In this document: positions 28,201 to 36,209 of the stretch, one piece after another
Numbering within the stretch: position 1 is the stretch's first letter
How the letters are laid out: each line of letters starts with the position of its first letter
Notes under the pieces: model-generated
The model's database searches: none
What the model was told of the DNA's origin: nothing
Seen by the model: the letters and a program-made list of their open reading frames with translations, nothing else
Assembly: GCA_964577305.1 (NCBI GenBank)
Contig: CAZNYS010000003.1
Location: 1 to 64,000 of the forward strand
Reading direction: 5' to 3'
Source of the DNA: UBA9300 sp964577305
GTDB taxonomy: Bacteria; Bacteroidota; Bacteroidia; Bacteroidales; VadinHA17
DNA length: 64,000 nt
Program-made: the position numbers and the translations under genes

Positions 28201-28468
28201 TGCAGCAACACAGGCAGTAGAGGAAACAAGCTGGGTTAAGGTGAGAGAGATTACACTCTCATATAATTTCAGTAGCAAAATGCTTAGAAAGATTCATCTT
28301 TCCAGCCTTGAAGTGTATGCAACAGGTAATAATCTGATAGTGTTATCTCCCTATAAGGGAGGTGATCCGGAGGTGAGTGTATATGGTGCTTCTAACGGGC
28401 AGGGCTTTGACTATTTTGCTAGCCCGGGATCCAAATCATATATTTTTGGTATTAAATTGTCGTTCTAG
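25286..28468 (+). CDS. SusC/RagA-family TonB-dependent outer-membrane transporter
   Basis: At 1060 residues this is a full-length SusC-like porin. The order is signal peptide (LLLIAIFAFSLINVFG), a carboxypeptidase-regulatory-like domain (21-100, VTGKVTDTDGNPLPFLTISV), the SusC linker GDVVVTALGITKDKKALGY, a plug domain (LAGKVAGLRVS, IRGAASLTGDNQPLFVIDGMPI) and a 22-strand barrel ending in IFGIKLSF. With its SusD partner it imports oligomers across the outer membrane using TonB energy. The PGA context points to glutamyl oligopeptides rather than glycans, which is inference. Confidence 0.95.
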   Translation: MKKSLLLIAIFAFSLINVFGQRVVTGKVTDTDGNPLPFLTISVKGTVIGTNTDNLGQYSITVPEGSEILVFSFVGMESKEVTVTGNILNVVMDTSPIALGDVVVTALGITKDKKALGYNVQAVGSEEISKRGNSDIVNSLAGKVAGLRVSSTSSAAGASTYMTIRGAASLTGDNQPLFVIDGMPINTDESYRGSTGQSGTYTSSRSIDLNPEDIASMTILKGGAATALYGLQASNGVIVITTKKGSTNQKMKVRIHSSVGFKTLGKRIPLQNKYGQGRNGDWVAKYDAAWGPLLDTCSYSLDPSDWASPELDVDGAIVSMNDPNATGDPVKTYDQYDFFQTGISNNNNVSIEAGNENSSYFFSVGNLEEEGIIPTNTFGRTTLRLNADTRLTDKIKTGANAMYANTRNNLVNEGGTSSGLLGLFRTPPTFDNSAGYKLPDGRQRTHRGINGSYNNPYWTAYEQSKLDKNNRFVGNTFLNWELLDWLTFSYNVGIDWFHRGYATIYNWNSVGHMEGDLTERREFHSIFNSDLMLVINKYFSETFGFNLTIGQNMFQKSYDYLTVSTEGLSLPTLYNVDNTSSQTASQGTSKYRTAAIYADLSLDYRSMLFFGATLRNEWSTTMPEDNLAAMFPSFSGSFVFTELDAFEKIPFFTFGKLRASWAKTANIASPYRTTSYFGVAGPDDFYTSGVSFPFLDNAGFTVGNTIGNSDLRHEKQTSVEVGVEMKFFMNRIGFDASYFFNDNSDLLLSVPIAGATGYSSAYMNAATMESKGIELSLNAVPVKMGDFVWDFIINFTKMSNMVTGLAEDVEFVTLNGDTKAQINAAVGYEYPTIFGFDWYRDVNGNILINDDPSDSHPDGFPWTDKTKTVALGRVTPDWTMNFYNTLSFKGLSLITLIDIKQGGYNNNGTRYRLNYHGLTEETLDRTTPVVFEGVLGHLDENGNIVSSGIENTTVVIKDQNWYRGENSFSSGGAATQAVEETSWVKVREITLSYNFSSKMLRKIHLSSLEVYATGNNLIVLSPYKGGDPEVSVYGASNGQGFDYFASPGSKSYIFGIKLSF

Positions 28469-28499
28469 GCATTTGCATTGAACTTTAAAAATTAAGAAA

Positions 28500-29873
28500 A
28501 TGAAAAAAAATATTAAATATACTTTTCTGACATTATTATTATCCGGCCTTGTTATTACTGGATGCGAACAATGGATTGATACGGATATTAATATTGACCC
28601 CGATGTCCCATCTGAAGTGCCAATGGATCTTCTGATGCCCTCTATGCAGGTCTCACTTGCATACCATATAGGAGGTAACAGGGCTGTGAAAACAACAGCT
28701 ATTTTTGTTCAGCAGCTGAACGGTGTAAGCAGAAATTCATATAGTGAAGCTAACTATATCCTGGCCGCAACGGATGTTGATGATTTCTGGAGAAGAATGT
28801 ACTACCAGGGTATGATGGATGCTGTTAAAATAATCGAAATGGCAGGAGAGAAAGATTCTCCACATTATAGTGGAGTTGCAAAGGTATTAATGGCTGTTAG
28901 CCTGGGTACAATGACAAACCTGTTCGGTGATATGCCTTATAGTGAGGCTTTTCAGGGTAGTGAAGGGATCCTGACACCTGCATACGACTCTCAGCAGGAG
29001 ATATATACAGCGATAAATATTCTTTTGAGTGAAGCAATTACAGAACTGCAATCAACAGAGAATGTACTTGATCTTGAAGGAGATCTAATTTATGATGGTG
29101 ATATAGACTCCTGGATAAGGGCGGCTTATTCTCTTAGGGCCAGGTATGCACTATATCTTGGTGAGTATACAAATGCACTTTCATATATTACTGACGCATT
29201 TCAGCCAGGTGAAAATTTAAAGGTGGATTTTGGTTCTGAAAATAACCAGGCAAACCCTATTTATCAGTATAATTCTATTTCAGCCTGGGGTGTTGATATT
29301 GTTATGTGTTCTACCTTCATTGATATATTGAATGCCTCTAGCGATCCAAGATTGCCATTCTATGCGGATCTAAGTGGGGGTATTTACATGGGCAGCACGC
29401 CGGGTTCGGAAGAAGACGGGGTGTCAGATCTTGGCGATTATAATGATTCACCCGAAGCACCGGTGCTTTTCAGCTCTTATGCAGAAATGAAATTTATTGA
29501 AGCTGAATGCCTCTTGCGTACTTCTGCATCTGCTGATGATGCTGCAGATGCATATATTGAGGCAGTTGAATCATCAGTTGATTATGTAACAGGCGGCGCC
29601 GATAACGAAGCCTGGCTTGATGCCAATATCAGGATTGAGGATGGAACTTCAATTTCAATAGAGAAAATCATTGGACAGAAATATATTGCAATGTATTCCA
29701 CTGTTGTACCTTATGATGATTTCAGGAGAACGGGATTTCCGGTACTTACACCTGTACCTGGTGCTGGTGATATCCCGCAAAGGTTTCCATATCCTCAGAC
29801 GGAAATATCATATAATTCAGCCAATGTGCCGACAATTACCAACCTTACTCAACCACTATGGATATTTAATTAA
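28500..29873 (+). CDS. SusD/RagB-family outer-membrane lipoprotein
   Basis: A lipoprotein signal (LLLSGLVITGC) leads a 457-residue helical protein of the SusD-like type with TPR-like repeats. Typical segments are AVSLGTMTNLFGDMPYSEAF, SWIRAAYSLRARYALYLGEY, and SSYAEMKFIEAECLLR. It caps the SusC channel and binds the polymer at the surface. It follows susC by 31 bp. A stem-loop with a T run comes after its stop and may reduce transcription into the next gene. Confidence 0.93.
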   Translation: MKKNIKYTFLTLLLSGLVITGCEQWIDTDINIDPDVPSEVPMDLLMPSMQVSLAYHIGGNRAVKTTAIFVQQLNGVSRNSYSEANYILAATDVDDFWRRMYYQGMMDAVKIIEMAGEKDSPHYSGVAKVLMAVSLGTMTNLFGDMPYSEAFQGSEGILTPAYDSQQEIYTAINILLSEAITELQSTENVLDLEGDLIYDGDIDSWIRAAYSLRARYALYLGEYTNALSYITDAFQPGENLKVDFGSENNQANPIYQYNSISAWGVDIVMCSTFIDILNASSDPRLPFYADLSGGIYMGSTPGSEEDGVSDLGDYNDSPEAPVLFSSYAEMKFIEAECLLRTSASADDAADAYIEAVESSVDYVTGGADNEAWLDANIRIEDGTSISIEKIIGQKYIAMYSTVVPYDDFRRTGFPVLTPVPGAGDIPQRFPYPQTEISYNSANVPTITNLTQPLWIFN

Positions 29874-29912
29874 TTGAAGTTAAGAATTACGTATAAAATA
29901 AGCATAAATCTG

Positions 29913-29966
29913 AACCGGGGGTTGTTACTGCTGTAATATTAAACAGTGGTAGCCCCTTGGTTTTTT
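29913..29966 (+). terminator. Terminator-like stem-loop after susD
   Basis: AACC-GGGGG-TTGTTACTGCTGT pairs imperfectly with ACAGTGGTA-GCCCC-TTGGTT across an 8-nt AATATTAA region and is followed by TTTTTT. The stem has G-U and bulged positions. It could attenuate transcription between susD and the racemase gene. Confidence 0.55.
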
Positions 29967-29970
29967 AAAT

Positions 29971-30978
29971 ATGAACTTAATAAATATGAAAACAGGATTA
30001 ACGTTTATTTTGCTGTTTTCACTCCTGGCTTGTTCGGTTGCTAAGGAAGAACAGTTAAAAGAGCAAAACACTGAACTTGAGAAAGTGCTGAAAAGGAAAA
30101 ACCTAAGAATCGTTGTAACAGATTCAGGTATTGGAGGATTATCGGTGATGAATGATATTGCATTGAAACTTAAAGACTCGGGAAGTTTTAAAAGCATTGA
30201 ATTAATATTCGTTAATGCACTTTTCGAGGCAGGATCAGGATATAATGCCTTACAAACCAGAAATGAGAAAATAGAGGTATTCAGTAATGTTCTTAAAGGT
30301 ATCGAGGATAAATATCAACCAGATTTGATATTTGTGGCCTGCAATACCCTGTCTGTTCTTATTAATGAAACTCAGTTTGTTAAACAAAAAAACAGCCCTC
30401 CGGTAATTGGAATCGTAGAGCCCGGAGTAAAACTTATTGTTGAGAACCTTAGTAAAGATAATAATTCTACTGTAGTAATTTTTGGTACAGAAACGACCAT
30501 TACTGAGAATACTCATAAAGCAGCTTTGCTCTCAATGAATATTGACGAAAAGAGGATTACTACCAAAGCCTGCCCTCAGCTACAGTCTTATATCGAGCAG
30601 AACCCGACAGGAGAGGAGACGGGAATGCTTATCTCATTTTATATGGCTGAAGCTCTTTCAGGTATCAGGGACCCAGGCTGTCCGGTACATATCAGTCTTA
30701 ACTGCAGCCATTTTGGTTATTCAGAGAATCTTTGGCGAAAAGCTATCGAAGAGTCTGGCTATAAACCCGGTAAGATACTTAATCCCAACTATGAAATGGG
30801 AAATATCCTCATTACCGCTAAAAACAAAAACAGGTTTTCAGATCCGGATATTTCGTTTATGGTTGTTTCAAAAGTAGAGCTTGTCAATGTTAATTCCATG
30901 ATTAAGATTTTTAGTGATCAGTCACCTTCATTGGTTGAGGCACTGAGCAATTATCTCATAATTCCTGACCTTTTCTAA
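29971..30978 (+). CDS. Lipoprotein glutamate racemase homologue (extracytoplasmic MurI)
   Basis: The N terminus has a lipoprotein signal with lipobox LLAC (C21), then a linker, then a glutamate/aspartate racemase domain. Catalytic features are all there: DSGIGGLSV (D51, S52), ACNTLSV (C124) and NCSHFGY (C245, H247); the usual Thr after the second Cys is Ser. ACPQLQSYIE matches the MurI segment ACPLF-PLVE. MurI is normally cytosolic and supplies D-Glu for peptidoglycan. A lipid-anchored copy in a PGA locus suggests conversion between D- and L-Glu outside the cytoplasm. ATG 29986 is an alternative start. It sits between susD and the kinase gene. Confidence 0.85.
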   Translation: MNLINMKTGLTFILLFSLLACSVAKEEQLKEQNTELEKVLKRKNLRIVVTDSGIGGLSVMNDIALKLKDSGSFKSIELIFVNALFEAGSGYNALQTRNEKIEVFSNVLKGIEDKYQPDLIFVACNTLSVLINETQFVKQKNSPPVIGIVEPGVKLIVENLSKDNNSTVVIFGTETTITENTHKAALLSMNIDEKRITTKACPQLQSYIEQNPTGEETGMLISFYMAEALSGIRDPGCPVHISLNCSHFGYSENLWRKAIEESGYKPGKILNPNYEMGNILITAKNKNRFSDPDISFMVVSKVELVNVNSMIKIFSDQSPSLVEALSNYLIIPDLF

Positions 30979-31057
30979 AAGGAGAGGATGTTGTACAGCT
31001 TTATATTGCTAATTATTGCTGGTTTTTCATAATTTGGTATACTGATAAAATAGAGAT

Positions 31058-32581
31058 ATGAGACTACCACGGTCATACAATTCTTTGTTCCTTTACTCCA
31101 TAGTTTTTACTCTGGCTGTAACAATAATTACCTTTATTACTTATATATCGCTATCAAAATGGGAAGACAGACTGGTTGAAGAAACCAAGAAGATATGCAC
31201 CACTTATATGAATATTTTATATGAAGCAGGGATTGATGATATAGAAAACCTGGGGAAATACGGATTGTTGGAAAAGGCAGATCTTTCTTCCCTGGAGAGA
31301 CGGATGCTCGATGACACACTTAAGAGAATTACTGCCGAACAAATGAAAGTAAAGGAGGGTCTCGAAGCTGGTTATTACTTAATTGCACAGGATGAGTTTT
31401 TTGGTTACTCTTTTCCAACCTCACCTCCTCCTGAGCCAGTATACGGGCCACCTCCAAGATCCTATAATATAATAAGGGATCAGGTACTTAAGTCAATCAG
31501 GGATGACAGCTTGATTATTGATCTTCACTCATTTGATCCGGCTACGTTTCCCCTTGCATCCCGTCCGATTTATAGTAATTCCAGGATCGTTGGTGCAGTG
31601 TGGGTTAGAATTCATATTGAGAGAGATCTTCCTGCAATTAAGCTGAAGAAATTAGTATCCACTATTGCCATTTTTGCTGTTGCAGGGTTCCTGGTCTTAA
31701 TGACCATTTCTATTGTGTGGGCGGGAGAGATAAGAGGAATAAGGAAAGAATTACAGAGAGCTGGACAGAATACTTCACTGAGGCTGAAAAAAAGATGGGG
31801 TATATTTAAATATATCTCCTCAAGTGTTAATATGATGCTGGATACTATTGAAGAGGAGGACAGGCAGAGGCAAATATTGGAGAAAAAACTTATTCAAAAA
31901 GAAAAAATGGCCTCTCTGGGCAGGGTTATTGCCGGAGTGGCTCATGAAGTTAAAACTCCACTTGCAATAATTAAAACCAGGATCCAGATGTGGCAGAAAC
32001 AGGTAGAACAATATTCTGACATCACTACATATATATCACCGGAATCGATGCAATTGGTTATTGATGAGATAAACAGGCTGTCTTTATTGGTAAACAGGCT
32101 GCTTATTTTCTCCTGTCCGATTGAAAAGAACATTAAGGAAACAGATATCAATTCCCTGCTTGATGAGATACTCAGATTTCTTGATTTGGAGGATAAAGGC
32201 AAGAATGTTCTTGTTGAGCGAAAATTTAATCCTGAAATACCTATTATTGAGGCAGATGAGAATTCAATCAAACAGGTGCTCATAAATATTTTGAACAATG
32301 CATACGAATCAATAACCCGGGAAGGGATCATTACAGTAATTTCAGATTTTGATCCTGAAAGTAAATCAGTAGTGATTGAGATATCAGATTCAGGAGCAGG
32401 AATCCCTGAAGAATCGTTAGACGAAATTTTTGTACCTTTCTTTACCCTTAAAGAATCAGGTGTAGGATTGGGCCTGACCATTTCTGAACAGATTATCAAA
32501 GCACATAGCGGAGAAATAACGCTTATGAATAATGCCCGCGGTGGTGTAAAATGTATAGTTAGGTTACCTTTAACTCAGTAA
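31058..32581 (+). CDS. Membrane sensor histidine kinase of the PGA locus
   Basis: This 507-residue kinase has two membrane helices (about 11-30 and 203-222) around a 170-residue periplasmic sensor domain with a proline-rich loop (SPPPEPVYGPPPR). HisKA has GVAHEVKTPL with H296. The ATPase domain has INILNNAYESI, SDSGAGIPEES and GVGLGLTIS. It ends one base before the response regulator gene, so they form a cognate pair. The periplasmic domain may sense free glutamate or glutamyl oligomers, which is inference from context. Confidence 0.93.
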   Translation: MRLPRSYNSLFLYSIVFTLAVTIITFITYISLSKWEDRLVEETKKICTTYMNILYEAGIDDIENLGKYGLLEKADLSSLERRMLDDTLKRITAEQMKVKEGLEAGYYLIAQDEFFGYSFPTSPPPEPVYGPPPRSYNIIRDQVLKSIRDDSLIIDLHSFDPATFPLASRPIYSNSRIVGAVWVRIHIERDLPAIKLKKLVSTIAIFAVAGFLVLMTISIVWAGEIRGIRKELQRAGQNTSLRLKKRWGIFKYISSSVNMMLDTIEEEDRQRQILEKKLIQKEKMASLGRVIAGVAHEVKTPLAIIKTRIQMWQKQVEQYSDITTYISPESMQLVIDEINRLSLLVNRLLIFSCPIEKNIKETDINSLLDEILRFLDLEDKGKNVLVERKFNPEIPIIEADENSIKQVLINILNNAYESITREGIITVISDFDPESKSVVIEISDSGAGIPEESLDEIFVPFFTLKESGVGLGLTISEQIIKAHSGEITLMNNARGGVKCIVRLPLTQ

Positions 32582-32582
32582 G

Positions 32583-33959
32583 ATGATTAATGACAATTCT
32601 CCATGCAGGATACTTATTGTGGACGACGAAAAGTCGATGAGAAAAAATATATCCGACCTGCTTATAACCCTGGGATATGAAACTGTTGAGGCTGATAATG
32701 GAATTGATGCCGTACGGGAATTTGAAGAGAATATCCCTCAGCTTGTAATACTGGATATAAAACTCCCGGGCAGGAACGGTCTTGAAGTATTGGAAAAGAT
32801 GAAATTTATTTCATCGAATGTCCCGGTAATAGTATTCACAGCCTTTGGAACAAGTGAATATGCAATGAAAGCTATAAAGCTAGGGGCTTTTGATTATATG
32901 GAGAAACCTTTTGAGCTGGACGAATTTGTATTAATTGTGGAAAGGGCCTGTGAGTATAAACGCCTTCTGGATGAGGTTGAAAATCTTCGTTCTCTGGTAA
33001 GTGAATCAGCCAACCAGAATTCGCCCAATACCATTATTGGGAAAAATGCAAAAATGCAGGATATTTTTAAGTTAATTGGGCGTATTGCCCCTACTGATGC
33101 AACGGTGCTTATATATGGTGAGAGTGGAACAGGTAAAGAACTCATGGCTGATGCCATTCAGAGACACTCTGCAATAGCAGACAAACCATATGTTAAAATT
33201 AATTGTGGAGCACTGTCTGAGTCTCTCCTTGAGAGTGAAATTTTCGGTCATGAGAAGGGCTCATTTACAGGTGCCGATATACAGAAAAAAGGCCTCTTTG
33301 AAGTTGCTGACGGAGGAACGGTTTACCTCGACGAAGTAAATAACATGCCTCAGTCTCTCCAGATAAGACTACTGCGTATACTCCAGGACCAGTCATTCTT
33401 CAGGGTTGGAGGAGTTAAACTAATAAAGGTTAATGTCAGAGTAATTGCATCCACTAACAAAGATCTTGAGCCAGGTAAAACAAATAGTAATTTCCGTGAA
33501 GATCTCTACTACAGGTTGAGTGTAGTAAAAATTAATATCCCTCCATTAAGAGAAAGAAAGGATGATATTAATCTGTTACTAGATCATTTCTTATCCAAGT
33601 ACAGCCCTGACAATAAACTGGTTCCTTCAGAAGAAACTTATAAAATGTTACATCAATATTACTGGCCTGGAAATATCAGAGAGCTGGAAAATACAATACA
33701 CAGCGCAATAGTAACGACAAATGACGGAATACTTAATATAAAAAAACTGCCTATGCAGTCGGGCTATTATGAAGAAGGACCTTCTCTTTTATCATATATT
33801 GAACAGGGGCTCTCATTCAGGGAGACTATCAATATGCTTGAAGAAAGCTTAATTAAAGAGGCACTGGCATTAAATGATAACAACCAGACCAGAACTGCAG
33901 AATATCTTAAAATGAACAGAAGACTTTTATATTCCAAAATAAAAGGCAATAAATCTTAA
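32583..33959 (+). CDS. NtrC-type sigma-54-dependent response regulator
   Basis: This 458-residue activator has a receiver domain (VDDEK, acceptor D58, K108 in MEKPF), a sigma-54 AAA+ domain (Walker A GESGTGKE at 179-186, GSFTGA loop at 226-231, Walker B TVYLDEV at 246-252) and a Fis-type helix-turn-helix (TRTAEYLKMNRRLLYSKIK). The usual GAFTGA is GSFTGA, a tolerated variant. Phosphorylation by the adjacent kinase should let it remodel sigma-54 polymerase. The sigma-54-like promoter and inverted repeat ahead of the permease gene are its likely targets. Confidence 0.95.
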   Translation: MINDNSPCRILIVDDEKSMRKNISDLLITLGYETVEADNGIDAVREFEENIPQLVILDIKLPGRNGLEVLEKMKFISSNVPVIVFTAFGTSEYAMKAIKLGAFDYMEKPFELDEFVLIVERACEYKRLLDEVENLRSLVSESANQNSPNTIIGKNAKMQDIFKLIGRIAPTDATVLIYGESGTGKELMADAIQRHSAIADKPYVKINCGALSESLLESEIFGHEKGSFTGADIQKKGLFEVADGGTVYLDEVNNMPQSLQIRLLRILQDQSFFRVGGVKLIKVNVRVIASTNKDLEPGKTNSNFREDLYYRLSVVKINIPPLRERKDDINLLLDHFLSKYSPDNKLVPSEETYKMLHQYYWPGNIRELENTIHSAIVTTNDGILNIKKLPMQSGYYEEGPSLLSYIEQGLSFRETINMLEESLIKEALALNDNNQTRTAEYLKMNRRLLYSKIKGNKS

Positions 33960-33963
33960 TAAG

Positions 33964-35139
33964 ATGAATAGAAGAAAATCTATAATATATACGATAACCT
34001 TTTTAGCTATTTGCGGGTTTAGTGGTATTACCCTGGCTCAAACATATATTGAGGGAAATTCATACTTCGGAAGAAATAACTATATTGAGTACCTGGCCGG
34101 TGGATTACCACTGATAATCTCAGTCCCGCATGGAGGCTATGAAACACCCGGGGAGATACCTGACAGAACTTGCGGTACAACAGTTACCGATTCATATACC
34201 CTTGAATTGTCGATGGAGCTAGTAGATGCAATTATAAACATTACAGGCCGTTATCCGCATATAATTATTAATCATCTCAAAAGGATAAAACTCGATGCAA
34301 ACAGGGATGTAGAGGAAGCCACATGTGGGGATGATAAGGCAGAAATATCATGGCTGGAGTATCATAAATTTATTGATAGCGCTAAAGTTACTGTTAATAA
34401 TATGTTTGAAAAAGGTCTCTTTATCGATCTGCACGGACAGAGCAGCCATGGAGAGAGAATTGAGCTGGGATACCTCATATCAGGATCTGAATTATCATTG
34501 TCAGATGCAATATTAAACACGGAGACTTATGAGAATAAAAGCAGTATCCGTAATTTGATTAATAATAATGTAAATAACCTTACATTTTCCGAATTACTAA
34601 GGGGAAATAAAAGCTTGGGAACAATGTTGGAGAATAAAGGATATACTGCAGTTCCGAGTTTGCTTGAAGAATCTCCTTCAGGTGATTTCTTCAGTGGTGG
34701 ATATAACACTGAGAGGCATGGATCGAGATCGGGAGGGACAATAGAAGCTATACAAATGGAGTGTAACAGGGAGATAAGATTTGATGAGGCAACCAGATAT
34801 GAATTTGCGGGTGATTTGGCAGTCATATTGCTGGATTACCTGAAGCAACACTACCTGCCCAATCTTGAAGATTTTTATAGCACCGGCCAAGCAGTTGATA
34901 ATCTCCTTTCATCCGGGTTCAGCATATATCCCAATCCTGTAAGAGATGTCCTGCATATTCATAATAAAATCCCCACTGAAGTAAGTGTATTAAACCTATT
35001 TGGACAGATAATGCTTACTGAATCTGTTGGTGCAGAGGATGATATATTCTTAGGTAACTTTCCCATGGGTGTCTACATTATTATTTTTTCCAGTAATGGA
35101 CATATAGTCTATAAAGGCAAAATAATAGTAGACCAATGA
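33964..35139 (+). CDS. Secreted N-formylglutamate amidohydrolase-like enzyme with type IX sorting domain
   Basis: The signal peptide (ITFLAICGFSGITLAQ) is followed by the same hydrolase domain as the protein at 16341-17273: LIISVPHGGYETPGEIPDR, IIINHLKRIKLDANRDVEEA, LFIDLHGQSSHGERIELGY and GGTIEAIQMECN. The last 75 residues are a type IX secretion sorting domain, beginning FSIYPNPVRDVLHI and ending YKGKIIVDQ, so it should reach the cell surface. At 391 residues it is the paralogue plus that tail. It starts 4 bp after the sigma-54 regulator. I infer a surface glutamyl-polymer hydrolase. Confidence 0.85.
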   Translation: MNRRKSIIYTITFLAICGFSGITLAQTYIEGNSYFGRNNYIEYLAGGLPLIISVPHGGYETPGEIPDRTCGTTVTDSYTLELSMELVDAIINITGRYPHIIINHLKRIKLDANRDVEEATCGDDKAEISWLEYHKFIDSAKVTVNNMFEKGLFIDLHGQSSHGERIELGYLISGSELSLSDAILNTETYENKSSIRNLINNNVNNLTFSELLRGNKSLGTMLENKGYTAVPSLLEESPSGDFFSGGYNTERHGSRSGGTIEAIQMECNREIRFDEATRYEFAGDLAVILLDYLKQHYLPNLEDFYSTGQAVDNLLSSGFSIYPNPVRDVLHIHNKIPTEVSVLNLFGQIMLTESVGAEDDIFLGNFPMGVYIIIFSSNGHIVYKGKIIVDQ

Positions 35140-35152
35140 TTAGCACCAGGAC

Positions 35153-36115
35153 TTAATTTCTTCCTGCTACGTCCAGGATTGCATCAAAAAGGCTGTATGG
35201 TGAACTCAATGAAACATCCTGGGATAATTCCCATGCCATAATTCCTCCTATATCATTTTGAATAAGAAAGGATGTTTTGCTTTTTATCAGTGTTCTGCCA
35301 TTGAAGCTGTAGGCACCATAATTATTTACTGATGGTGGAGGATGCGCCATATCAACTATAGTGGAGTAAGTATATGTACGTGGTGATGTGTCTCCTTCTT
35401 TATAAGGACGTTTTGCATAAAAAGGTACACCCATTATTATTTTATCTTTGGGTATTCCCGCATATACGTGCTCGTATGTATAATCTTCAAACATGGTCAG
35501 AGGCACCTGGTTCCCATTTTCATCCATGAAACCATAACTCATCACATTGATGAAATCTACAAGGGGATGTATTCCTGCTGAAAAAACTACATCAGACGGA
35601 GCCATAGCTATTGAGAAAAATAAACCATTGGCCCTGAGTGAATCTGACATCATACTGGTGAGTATGCTACGGTCCTGGGTAGGAACGTTCACGGGATAAC
35701 TCTCCCAGTCAAGGTCAACCCCGTCAATTTCATTCTCAATACAGAACTGAACCAGTTGACTCACATAATCTGCCCTTTTATCAGGATCAGCAAACATAGG
35801 GAAGATAGTTTCAGATTCATACCAGCCGCCTAAAACAATAAAAAGGAGGGCATCACTTCGGATACGGGCTTTGATAATATTCAAATCAGAAATCCTTCCT
35901 TCAGGCACTATAAATAAACCATCCTGGTCGGGAGCAAGCGAAAAATAATAGAGAATATCGAGATACTGCAGGCTATTCATATCTACACTTTCCATACCCC
36001 AGTGTGGCAGGTAAGCTGCTATGATAAGATCATTTTGAATATGTTCTGTCTCTTTTTCTGTACAGGCCCAGGCCAGCAGGAGTATTAACGAAAGGGAGAA
36101 ATATAGGTTCTTCAT
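35153..36115 (-). CDS. GH18-family lipoprotein glycosidase
   Basis: A lipoprotein signal (LLLAWAC, C18) precedes a compact TIM barrel. The catalytic motif DGVDLDWE (131-138, acid E138) defines family GH18 (chitinase or endo-N-acetylglucosaminidase). VINVMSYGFMDENG and GGIMAWELSQD mark strands 6 and 8 of the barrel. The 320-residue length is near the minimal catalytic domain. It is divergent from the GH92 gene, and together they suggest N-glycan or GlcNAc-polymer breakdown. Confidence 0.92.
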   Translation of the reverse strand: MKNLYFSLSLILLLAWACTEKETEHIQNDLIIAAYLPHWGMESVDMNSLQYLDILYYFSLAPDQDGLFIVPEGRISDLNIIKARIRSDALLFIVLGGWYESETIFPMFADPDKRADYVSQLVQFCIENEIDGVDLDWESYPVNVPTQDRSILTSMMSDSLRANGLFFSIAMAPSDVVFSAGIHPLVDFINVMSYGFMDENGNQVPLTMFEDYTYEHVYAGIPKDKIIMGVPFYAKRPYKEGDTSPRTYTYSTIVDMAHPPPSVNNYGAYSFNGRTLIKSKTSFLIQNDIGGIMAWELSQDVSLSSPYSLFDAILDVAGRN

Positions 36116-36209
36116 AAAGGCTATTCTCTTATTTAGAATCTTAACATATTATAACTGTGTTTTGCAGAATATATGTTGCCTGAGTATTTTTAAAAATTAA
36201 AATTTGGCT

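Noticed and set aside
30979..31057. Sigma-54 promoter ahead of the kinase gene
   Set aside because: TTGTACAG and TTGC are present but at the wrong spacing.
36204..36209. TTG start for the GH92 gene
   Set aside because: An ATG two codons downstream begins a clean signal peptide.
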